Origin: CATQHD01 sp965202675
GTDB taxonomy: Bacteria; Actinomycetota; Acidimicrobiia; Spongiisociales; Spongiisociaceae
Assembly (NCBI GenBank): GCA_965202675.1
Contig: OZ241842.1
Span: 2,790,001 to 2,854,000 of the forward strand
Reading direction: 5' to 3'
Length of the DNA stretch: 64,000 nucleotides
The notes under the pieces were generated by a model. The model was not told the DNA's origin, ran no database searches, and was given only the letters and a program-made list of their open reading frames with translations. The position numbers and the translations under genes are program-made. Position 1 is the first letter of the stretch; every line of letters begins with the position of its first letter. Below, one piece after another: positions 9,787 through 17,252 of the stretch.

Positions 9787-10311
9787 ATGGAGATATACAC
9801 CATCGGGTTCACAAAGAAGAAGGCAGAAGAGTTTTTTGAGTTGCTGAGGAAAGAGGGTATAGAGCAACTGATAGATGTCCGTATCAACAACATGTCGCAG
9901 TTGGCTGGCTTTACTAAACGCGACGATTTCATCTATTTTCTTGGACAAATACTGGGAACAGAATATCTTCACGAACCGTTGCTTGCCCCTACAGAAGAGC
10001 TACTCAAAGATTATCGATCAAAAATCAAGGATTGCCAAACTAAAAATTCAACAAAAAACAAAGATAAAGAGGGCAGAAAAAAGGCACTTGAGGCTCGGAA
10101 ATTGTGCAAAGAGAACGTATGGAAGGATTATGAAAGAACCTTCTTAACGCTGATGTCAGAGCGTAAAATTGAGAGTACGATCTCTAGAGATATGTTTGCT
10201 AAGCGCACGATGTTGCTCTGTAGTGAACCCGGCCCCGAGAATTGCCATCGCCGCCTGGTTCTAGAGTACTTGGACAAAGCTTGGGGCAATATCCAGGCTG
10301 TTCACCTATAG
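9787..10311 (+). CDS. DUF488 family protein (second, divergent, low GC)
   Basis: 174 aa from ATG 9787, chosen for the GGGAAGA site just upstream and because the family begins at EIYTIGFTKKKAEEFF. Conserved DUF488 points: IDVRINN (DVR), LCSEPGPENCHRRL (Cys-x-Glu and CHR). An insertion of ~35 mostly charged residues (around 'CQTKNSTKNKDKEG') lies between the core halves and is absent from the first copy. AT-rich, in sharp contrast to its high-GC DUF488 neighbour 13 bp upstream, so the two were probably joined by horizontal transfer rather than by recent duplication. Function unknown. Confidence 0.82.
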   Translation: MEIYTIGFTKKKAEEFFELLRKEGIEQLIDVRINNMSQLAGFTKRDDFIYFLGQILGTEYLHEPLLAPTEELLKDYRSKIKDCQTKNSTKNKDKEGRKKALEARKLCKENVWKDYERTFLTLMSERKIESTISRDMFAKRTMLLCSEPGPENCHRRLVLEYLDKAWGNIQAVHL

Positions 10312-10322
10312 AGGAGGGGACA

Positions 10323-11036
10323 ATGCGTATTACTATCAACCATTTGACTAGGATGAGTCAAGGGTATGTGTGTGCGGCAGGAGTCGCGATAGATTCTAAA
10401 GGTAACTTCTCCCACATACGGCCCTTACGAGAAAAGCAAAAACCACATAATGGTAGGCTTGATCGTAATTACTTGCGGAGTAAAGGAGGCCCATTTTCGT
10501 TAGGATCTATAGTGGATTTGGGGCCTATAGATCGTCGTCCTGTCATTCCTGAAGTTGAGGATACAAAGTTCTTGTTGTGGAAGGCGAAACATATACAGTC
10601 TCTTGATGTCAATGCTTTCATTGATAAAGCTATAAAGCCTTTAACAAAGCCTTCACTAAGAGAAATATTTGGAGAGGGTTTATATCGACGTAGTTCAACA
10701 GCAGCTGCGGTGCCAAGAGGCGAAGGCCTAGTTTCCCTCGGAGTGATGGGGCCATTGAACGATGTTGAACTAGAGGCTCGAGAATACTACGGACAGCAGG
10801 AGATTCGCTTTTCTTTAAGTGATCAAGATTTAGGGGATATTAGACTTAAGGTAACCGATATACGATTGTGGGAATCAGATCACATTACTCCATCTTTCAA
10901 AAACATAGATGCCATCCGGACGCGAATTGATGGTTGCTATATATCGGTTGGACTCACACGAGAGTATAAGTCTCGTCACTGGCTCCAGATAAACAATGTC
11001 TTTCCCGAAAGTGATCCGCTATGGATACGGGAGTGA
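10323..11036 (+). CDS. Probable dual-OB domain protein, function unknown
   Basis: 237 aa. ATG 10323 has an excellent GAGGAGGGG ribosome site and sits 11 bp after the second DUF488 gene. The protein starts TINHLTRMSQGYVCAAGV, followed by FSHIRPL and a C-terminal WLQINNVFP; two beta-rich halves (about 1-75 and 150-237) fit what is annotated elsewhere as 'dual OB domain-containing protein', which in my recollection is often next to DUF488 genes. That association is from memory and moderate in confidence. OB folds would suggest nucleic-acid binding. Low GC, same operon as both DUF488 genes. Confidence 0.65.
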   Translation: MRITINHLTRMSQGYVCAAGVAIDSKGNFSHIRPLREKQKPHNGRLDRNYLRSKGGPFSLGSIVDLGPIDRRPVIPEVEDTKFLLWKAKHIQSLDVNAFIDKAIKPLTKPSLREIFGEGLYRRSSTAAAVPRGEGLVSLGVMGPLNDVELEAREYYGQQEIRFSLSDQDLGDIRLKVTDIRLWESDHITPSFKNIDAIRTRIDGCYISVGLTREYKSRHWLQINNVFPESDPLWIRE

Positions 11037-11093
11037 TATGCATCGTATAAACTGACTATATGGTTGCATAATCTATAAAGAGAGGAGTGACAA

Positions 11094-11843
11094 TTGCCTA
11101 ATATTGACCATGAACTAGAGGTTGCCCATTTGATAGCCCGATACTCAGCAAAGTATCGGGCTATATATCTTGGCCCTCTAGTTCATAATGACGATGGTAG
11201 TGAAGATCTACAATTTGATGTTTGTTTTGATTCAGCGAAGCCACCTGTGGCTCTTGAGATAACATCAATTGTTGACCCCAATCATATCGCTACTTCCCGT
11301 ATATCCTCTCGTATTGCTGAGGAACTTACCGAACTTGCCTCAAGAGAAAACTTGGGCAGATGGCATGTTGAGGTTATTGCTGGAACCAAATTGAAGCCTA
11401 TAAAACAAGATATCCTGAAGGTGATTAAAGGAGAGAAAATCAAATTACCAGATGGTGTAGTTAGCATATCAGAGGCAGATGGAGGTGAACCTGATGTCGT
11501 CATTTATACCTGGAGTTCAGATAGCTCTGAACTTGAGCCACTGATTGGTATTACACCGGAACTTGAAAAAGCGCTTAAGGACAATAGCCAAAAGCTAGGT
11601 CGTGCTCATGGTTATGAGCGCCATCTTGCTGTTGACTTGTTAGCCCAACGGGCCTCAGATCCATCCAGATCACCTGTTCCTATTCTACCACCTGAAATAG
11701 ATGTGCTCTGGGTAGTTAACAGATGGTCTTTTGGGCCAAATAAAGATCCGGTGGTGTGGTGGACCACACGTGCGAAATGGTCGCTTTCTCACGACTGGCC
11801 TCCAAGCGGAGGTCTGCGCCCGATTGATCAGCGTTTGTTTTAG
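11094..11843 (+). CDS. Unknown protein, possible nuclease-like fold
   Basis: 249 aa starting at TTG 11094, supported by a strong GAGAGGAGTGA site 5-14 bases upstream and by absence of a suitable ATG. I do not recognise the family. The N-terminal 60 residues contain FDVCFDSAKPPVALEITSI, with an acidic-(x)n-E-I-T spacing that could be a degenerate PD-(D/E)xK core; there is no clear catalytic lysine. Low GC, same strand and composition as the three genes before it (58-base gap), so it may be the fourth member of the DUF488 operon. Function not assigned. Confidence 0.6.
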   Translation: MPNIDHELEVAHLIARYSAKYRAIYLGPLVHNDDGSEDLQFDVCFDSAKPPVALEITSIVDPNHIATSRISSRIAEELTELASRENLGRWHVEVIAGTKLKPIKQDILKVIKGEKIKLPDGVVSISEADGGEPDVVIYTWSSDSSELEPLIGITPELEKALKDNSQKLGRAHGYERHLAVDLLAQRASDPSRSPVPILPPEIDVLWVVNRWSFGPNKDPVVWWTTRAKWSLSHDWPPSGGLRPIDQRLF

Positions 11844-11933
11844 GGTGGATTTGGGTTGCGGTGGCTAATAGACCTCTATAAGATGTTCCGGCGTTTCTTG
11901 CCTTGTGGGCTGTTTCCCTCCGGGGGGAGGGCG

Positions 11934-11972
11934 GTGGGGGGTGATACCCTTTTCAAGGTATGGAAGACTCAG
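11934..11972 (+). repeat. Hairpin-containing repeat, copy A
   Basis: The 39 bases match 13596-13633 at most positions: GTGGGGGGTGATACC, a variable 8-base core, then GGTATGGARGACTCAG. The ATACC and GGTAT arms can pair in both copies although the loops differ. The two copies flank the HTH cassette at 12042-13319. Confidence 0.7.
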
Positions 11973-12041
11973 CCAGCCTGAATCCAACGATGGGGGTGGT
12001 TTGGGGCGGAAATGTTGGGAAGTTTGACTTGCCGGGCCGTT

Positions 12042-12752
12042 CTATTGACTTGGTGCTCCATCAGCTATCAACCTCCGTATCTCCCGTATAGCGGTAGGCC
12101 GAGTCTGATCATCACCAAGCATACCGCGTAGACGGCGGTCTTGTTCATCTAACAACCCTTGAAACCTGGTTTCAGCATTCTTGACAGCTTCACCCAAATC
12201 AGAAGGATACAGACCCATAGTTGCACGCTCAACCCATTCTTCCTGAAGGTCCACTTCAATAAATACAGCCTCCGACACTTTTGCCAGGGTAGGCAAGTCA
12301 ATGATGGCTCGTGTTAAATGGTGGGCGAGGCGTTGCTGTAGGAGAAGGATACCTTCATATGAAAGCACAGCAATCCGTTTCTCTGTAACCAAGCTCTCGG
12401 TCTCCACACTACTGATAAGACGAAAATTTGCAACAGGATATCCTCTTCCCAGTGAACTGTGACTCAACCCTGATAAAGGCATGTAATCATAATATCCTTG
12501 TTGCCATTCAGAATCATTACCCGGACTTTTAATTGACTCGATTTTAACAACTGTCAAGCGCGGACGTAATTTAGAACCCGTCCGCATAGAACAGGGATGA
12601 CTTACGATCATAACTATTCCACCGAGTTCACTCGGTATTTCCTCAAATATATCTCCCTGCATCAATGGTCGAGCCGGTAGAACTCCGTCTCGTATCAACC
12701 AGAGTTGATCAACCGTAAGAGGTGCGGAAAGTTCAGATTCAACCGCTGGCAT
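12042..12752 (-). CDS. Unknown protein, partner of HTH regulator
   Basis: 236 aa, second gene of a two-gene minus-strand operon (12-base gap to the HTH gene). Notable stretch LMQGDIFEEIPSELGG followed by IVMIVSHPCSMRTG: a 'QGDIF...vShpC' pattern I have seen in uncharacterised proteins but cannot tie to a function. The C-terminal ~60 residues are charged and probably helical. No signal peptide or membrane segment. AT-rich compared with recC and the DUF488 gene at 9132. Together with the upstream HTH gene it could be a toxin-antitoxin-like or stress module; that is inference from gene order alone. Confidence 0.55.
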   Translation of the reverse strand: MPAVESELSAPLTVDQLWLIRDGVLPARPLMQGDIFEEIPSELGGIVMIVSHPCSMRTGSKLRPRLTVVKIESIKSPGNDSEWQQGYYDYMPLSGLSHSSLGRGYPVANFRLISSVETESLVTEKRIAVLSYEGILLLQQRLAHHLTRAIIDLPTLAKVSEAVFIEVDLQEEWVERATMGLYPSDLGEAVKNAETRFQGLLDEQDRRLRGMLGDDQTRPTAIREIRRLIADGAPSQ

Positions 12753-12764
12753 ATAGAGACAGAC

Positions 12765-13319
12765 CTAAATTCGCCGAACGATCGAAGGATTATTGTCACC
12801 AGCCTTGATAACTTCATAATCAGATCGATATCGCGTACGCCAGTTTTCATCGAAGCTATTCAGAATATCGTTCACCTCCGTTTGGCCGGAGGCAAAATCA
12901 AGAAGCAGGTCGGCGAAGCCCGCTACATATAAGTCCTCTGCTGTAATAGTGTAATCGCTGACCATCGGCATTGCGAGCCAGGCCGCAGGTTCACTTACCG
13001 GCATTTCGGCAAGAAGATCGATGAAAGCAATGAGTCGAGCAACTGCAAGACGACTATCAGGAGAAGGGTCTTCTCCATACCGCCATTTGCGAACTGCTGA
13101 CAACGAAACTCCGCAGAGTCTCGCAATAGAAGACCAGGTCATACCTCGGTTTATCGCAAGCTCATTCAGTAGTTCACGCACACTGTTACGCGCCTGCACT
13201 GCGGTCCGATCTTCAAGCCGCCGTCCTCGAGTCTTGTGGTGTACTTCTACGATTTGATTCACTCCAGAGGAGCGCTTGGGTATATTTCCCGGCGCGGGTT
13301 CCGCTGACACGATGCTCAT
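12765..13319 (-). CDS. HTH (Xre-like) regulator or antitoxin-like protein
   Basis: 184 aa from ATG 13319; a TTG at 13331 would add four residues but has no ribosome site. Residues ~50-85 form a helix-turn-helix: MTWSSIARLCGVSLSAVRKWR. The C-terminal half (AAWLAMPMV, DLYVAGFADLLLDFASG) resembles the tail of Xre/MbcA/ParS-type proteins, usually antitoxins or regulators. A strong promoter lies directly upstream (13353-13381), so autoregulation by the HTH is likely. First gene of the operon with the unknown 236-aa protein, matching the antitoxin-first order of many toxin-antitoxin loci, though no toxin fold is recognised in the partner. Confidence 0.65.
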   Translation of the reverse strand: MSIVSAEPAPGNIPKRSSGVNQIVEVHHKTRGRRLEDRTAVQARNSVRELLNELAINRGMTWSSIARLCGVSLSAVRKWRYGEDPSPDSRLAVARLIAFIDLLAEMPVSEPAAWLAMPMVSDYTITAEDLYVAGFADLLLDFASGQTEVNDILNSFDENWRTRYRSDYEVIKAGDNNPSIVRRI

Positions 13320-13352
13320 TCCGTCATCCAACCATTTCAGATACTTAAACTC

Positions 13353-13381
13353 ATACTATATTGTGCCCTCCGGTATGTCAA
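13353..13381 (-). promoter_or_regulatory. Promoter of the HTH operon
   Basis: On the minus strand a perfect -35 TTGACA (13376-13381) is followed after 17 bases by TAGTAT (13353-13358), placing the start of transcription near 13346, about 27 bases before ATG 13319. Between here and recC (13382-13673) the region holds only GC-rich sequence and repeat copy B. Confidence 0.7.
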
Positions 13382-13595
13382 GCACGGTGTACACTCCGAT
13401 TTCCCTCCTGAGTTTCCCGCCCGCGCGGGCGTCAACAGAGCGGGGAGGTGCGCACCTTCGCGGCGGGGGCGGGGCCGGAGTGGGGGCGTTTGCCGCTTGA
13501 AGGTTCGATGGCCGGGTCGTGGAGGTCGGTGCGGCCCGCGCCGCGGCGGGCATGAAGGACGGGGCGCCGCTGGCCGGCTGAGGGCGGGTGTGTCA

Positions 13596-13633
13596 GTGGG
13601 GGGTGATACCTTTTAGGGGTATGGAGGACTCAG
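13596..13633 (+). repeat. Hairpin-containing repeat, copy B
   Basis: 38 bases matching 11934-11972 (see copy A), again with ATACC/GGTAT arms. It lies 40 bases upstream of the recC start, so it could be part of the recC promoter region, or one edge of the cassette inserted between the two copies. Confidence 0.7.
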
Positions 13634-13673
13634 GCATCTGGGGCGGGCGCGTCCATAGCGGGCGGGGGGCGGC

Positions 13674-16600
13674 GTGGCGCTGTTGATTCATGTTCGGTCG
13701 CATCCCTATGAGCTGGTGGGGGAGCTTTGCGGGCGGTTGGCTTCGCCGCCGGATGATCCGTTCGCCGGGGAGCTGGTGGCGGCGCCTACGCGGGGCATTG
13801 AGAGGTGGCTGGCCCAGCGCATTGCTTCGGAGATGGGGGAGCGCACCGCCGGGGACGGGGTGTGCGCCAATGTCGAGTTTCCTTCTCCGGGGCGGCTGGT
13901 CCGCCGAATAATGCTGGCGGTGCCCGAGCTGGCTGAATCGGTCGAGGCTTGGGAGAGGGGCGCCCTCGTCCGCTCGGTGGTCTCGACGCTCGATGACAAT
14001 CTCGACCGGGCCGGGTTGGAGGTGATCGCCCGTTACATCCGCGCTCCGGGGGCCGACACCCCGCTCGGCAACAGCCAGCGCCTCCAGGCGGCCCGCAAGA
14101 TCGCCGGCCTTTTCATCCAATACGCCCGGCGGCGGCCCGCCATGATCCGGGCCTGGCGGCAGGGGGAAGACACCGGCCCCGGCGGCGGCGCCCTTCCCGA
14201 AGCCGACGCATGGCAGCCCGGCCTGTGGCGGCTCGTCCGCGACCGGATCGGCGTCCCCGGCCTGGCCGAGCTGCTGCCCGCCGCCCTCGACCCGATCCGC
14301 GACGGCTCGATAGATACCGGCCTTCCCGACCGGCTCTTCGTGTACGGGCTCACCGCATTCGACCCCTTCCACATGGAGGTGTTGGAGGCGGTGTCCTCCA
14401 GGCGCGAAGTACACCTCTGCCTGCTGCATCCATCGCCCGCCCTCTGGGGCGAGACGGCCCGTCTGCTCGAACAGGCGCCCCCCGGCCCGCAGCGTCCGAT
14501 GCGGGATGAAGACCCGACCGGGGGCCTCGCCCGCCACCCCCTCCTGCGCACCTGGGCCCGGGAGAGCCGCGAGCTCCAGTTTCTCCTCGCCGGACGGGCG
14601 CCCGATGCCGGTTCGCCCCCGACCCCGATCCCGACCCCGTCCTCGCCCGCCTCGCCCGGCCCGTCCCTGCTGGGGCGGCTCCAGCACGCCGTCCGCGCCA
14701 ACCGGCCCCCCTCACCGCGGCGGGAAGAGGATGGACAAGGGGAGGGCATCGGCCCGGACGACCGTTCCATCCAGATACACGTATCCCACGGCGCCCGCCG
14801 CCAGGTCGAGGTGCTCCGCGATGCCGTCCTCCACGCCCTCGCCGACGACCCGACCCTGGAGCCCCGCGACGTGGTGGTCATGACGCCCGACATCGCCGCC
14901 TTCGCCCCCCTGCTCGAAGCCGCCTTCATGAGGGACGCCGACGCCGCCCCAGACCCCGCCGACGCCCCCGACCGGAAGGCCGAAACCGAAGCCGGCGGCC
15001 TGCCCGACCTGCGGATACGCATCGCCGACCAGGCCCCCGCCGCCGTCAACCCCCTGGTCCGTTTCGCCGCCTCGGTCTTCGACCTGGCCGGGTCCCGCCT
15101 CGAAGCGGCAACCATCCGGGAGCTCACCGGCCTGCCGGTGGTCAGGCAGCGCTTCGGGCTGGACGACGAGATCACCGACGACATCGCCGACATGATCGAC
15201 GACGCCAACGTGCGCTGGGGCCTCGACTCCGCCCACCGGGCCGACTGGGGCGCCGGCGCCGGCGACAGCCACACCTGGCGGCGGGGCCTCGACCGGGCCC
15301 TCGCCGGGGTCTTCTACGCCGACAGCAATGTCCGGGTGGTCGGCGGCGTCGCCCCCCTCGGCGGCGTCGAAGGCCAGGAAGCCCGCCCCGCCGGCCTGCT
15401 CGCCCAGATCATCGACCGCATCGAGGCGGTGCGCTCCCTGCTCGGCCGTTCCCGCCCCTTCTCGCAATGGGGCCCCGCCGTTGCCGCCGCCGTGCGCCTC
15501 CTCGCCGCCCCCGCCTGGGCCGAACAGTGGCAGTGGGGCCACCTGGAGCGGCTGCTGGAGCGCAGCTTCCCCCCGCCGGAGGACGGAACGCAAGACGGCC
15601 CCGCCCCGCGCCCCGCCCCGCGCCCCGCCCCGCCGCACCCCGACCCGGAGATCAGCCCCGCCGAGGCCCGGCTGGCAGTGGAGGACTGGACGCAGGACGC
15701 CCCCGGCCCGCTCCACTTCCGCACCGGTTACATCACCGTCTGCACCCTGGCCCCGATGCGCTCGGTGCCCTACCGGGTGGTGTGCCTGCTCGGGATGGAC
15801 GACGAGCGCTTCCCCCGCGGGGGAGGGGGCGACGGCGACGACCTGCTCCTCGACCACGAGCTCATAGGCGACCCCGACCGGGCCGCCGAGGACCGCCAGC
15901 TCCTGCTCGACGCGGTGATGGCCGCCGGCGACCGCCTCATCATCACCTACTCCGGGCGCGACGAGCTCACCAACGCGGAGTACCCGCCCGCCGCGCCCGT
16001 CGCCGAGCTGCGGGACGTCCTGTACGAGATGGCCGGCGCCGATGGCCTCAAGAAGATCGTCACCCATCACCCGCTCCAGCCCTTCAGCGAGAAGAACTTC
16101 GACCCCCGCCCCGGCCGCCTCGGCGTCGAAGGGCCCTGGTCGTTCGACCCGATGCAGTACAACGGGGCGCTCGCCGTCCAGCGCCGCGCCCGCGCCGGCC
16201 AGGCCCGCCAGCTCCGCTACCCCTTCTCCGCGGCCGGCTACGACCCCCCGTCCGTGATCCGCCTCCACGACCTGCTCCGCTTCCTGGAGCACCCCGCCCG
16301 CTATTTCCTCTGGGCCCGGCTCGGCTTCAGGATCCCCGAGACGGGGGAGATATCGGACGACATCGTGCCCGCCGACCTCGACCCGCTGGCGCAGTGGGGC
16401 CTCGCCGACCGGCTGCTGACCGGGCTGGTCGAAGGCCGCAGCCTCGAAGAGCTCGAAGCCCGCGAACGGGCCGCCGACGCCCTGCCCCCGGGACGCCTGG
16501 CCCGCAAGGGGCTGGAAGCCGCCGGACAGCGGGCGCTCGGGCTCTGGACCGCCGCCCGCGAGATCGGCTACGACCCCCGGCGGCGCGAGCGCTTCTCCGG

Positions 16601-17252
16601 CGGGGTGACGGTCAACGGATGCGCCGTCGAGGGCGGGCTGGCGGCGGACCGGACCCAGGCCCGGATCGACCTGGTCACCCCGTCCCGGCTCAAGGGCAAG
16701 CACCGGCTGCGGGCCTTCGTACAGGTCGTCTTCCTGACCGCGCTCGAACCGTCCGCCCCCTGGCACGGACGCCTGATCGGACGCCACCTCCGGGGCGACA
16801 AGCTCTGGACCGTGGCGGTCGAAAAGCTCGGACAGGGGGCGGGCAGGCGCAAGCAGGAGGCCGACCGGCTGCTGGCCGGCCTGGTCGACCTCTACCTGGA
16901 GGGGCTGGAGCGGCCCATCCTGCTCCCGTGCGAGACCGGCTTCGCCTGGCAGCGGAACCTGGGCGCCGACAAGGGCCCGTTCCCCCCCGCCGCCAGAGAA
17001 TGGGAGTCGTCCAGCTACAACTACGGGCGGCCGCCCGCGGAGGGGGACGACCCGGCCTACGAGATGCTGTTCCCCGGCCTGGCCGGCATAGACGCCCTGG
17101 CCGAGCAGGAAACCGGCTTCCGGGAATACGCCCGGAGGCTGTGGGGCCCGATCCTGCCGCTCCTCTCCGAGAAGGCGGTCCGCCCTGAGATCGGGGAAAA
17201 CAAGGAGAACAAGGAGAACAAGGAGAAGGAGAGCGGGGAGGCGGCGGGATGA
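13674..17252 (+). CDS. recC: Exodeoxyribonuclease V subunit gamma (RecC)
   Basis: 1192 aa from GTG 13674 (GCGGGGGGC site just upstream; the N-terminus HVRSHPYELVGEL is family-like). RecC holds the Chi-scanning tunnel of the RecBCD helicase-nuclease. Recognisable points: PTRGIERWLAQRIA near residue 40, FVYGLTAFDPFHMEVLEAV near 225, and THHPLQPFSEKNFDP near 800, a signature of RecC. A Pro/Ala-rich low-complexity insert lies near residues 310-345 and another (PRPAPRPAPP) near 645. The last codons form a 9-bp tandem repeat encoding NKE units (17199-17228). The stop overlaps the recB start (ATGA). Length is close to the E. coli protein (~1120). Confidence 0.95.
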   Translation: MALLIHVRSHPYELVGELCGRLASPPDDPFAGELVAAPTRGIERWLAQRIASEMGERTAGDGVCANVEFPSPGRLVRRIMLAVPELAESVEAWERGALVRSVVSTLDDNLDRAGLEVIARYIRAPGADTPLGNSQRLQAARKIAGLFIQYARRRPAMIRAWRQGEDTGPGGGALPEADAWQPGLWRLVRDRIGVPGLAELLPAALDPIRDGSIDTGLPDRLFVYGLTAFDPFHMEVLEAVSSRREVHLCLLHPSPALWGETARLLEQAPPGPQRPMRDEDPTGGLARHPLLRTWARESRELQFLLAGRAPDAGSPPTPIPTPSSPASPGPSLLGRLQHAVRANRPPSPRREEDGQGEGIGPDDRSIQIHVSHGARRQVEVLRDAVLHALADDPTLEPRDVVVMTPDIAAFAPLLEAAFMRDADAAPDPADAPDRKAETEAGGLPDLRIRIADQAPAAVNPLVRFAASVFDLAGSRLEAATIRELTGLPVVRQRFGLDDEITDDIADMIDDANVRWGLDSAHRADWGAGAGDSHTWRRGLDRALAGVFYADSNVRVVGGVAPLGGVEGQEARPAGLLAQIIDRIEAVRSLLGRSRPFSQWGPAVAAAVRLLAAPAWAEQWQWGHLERLLERSFPPPEDGTQDGPAPRPAPRPAPPHPDPEISPAEARLAVEDWTQDAPGPLHFRTGYITVCTLAPMRSVPYRVVCLLGMDDERFPRGGGGDGDDLLLDHELIGDPDRAAEDRQLLLDAVMAAGDRLIITYSGRDELTNAEYPPAAPVAELRDVLYEMAGADGLKKIVTHHPLQPFSEKNFDPRPGRLGVEGPWSFDPMQYNGALAVQRRARAGQARQLRYPFSAAGYDPPSVIRLHDLLRFLEHPARYFLWARLGFRIPETGEISDDIVPADLDPLAQWGLADRLLTGLVEGRSLEELEARERAADALPPGRLARKGLEAAGQRALGLWTAAREIGYDPRRRERFSGGVTVNGCAVEGGLAADRTQARIDLVTPSRLKGKHRLRAFVQVVFLTALEPSAPWHGRLIGRHLRGDKLWTVAVEKLGQGAGRRKQEADRLLAGLVDLYLEGLERPILLPCETGFAWQRNLGADKGPFPPAAREWESSSYNYGRPPAEGDDPAYEMLFPGLAGIDALAEQETGFREYARRLWGPILPLLSEKAVRPEIGENKENKENKEKESGEAAG

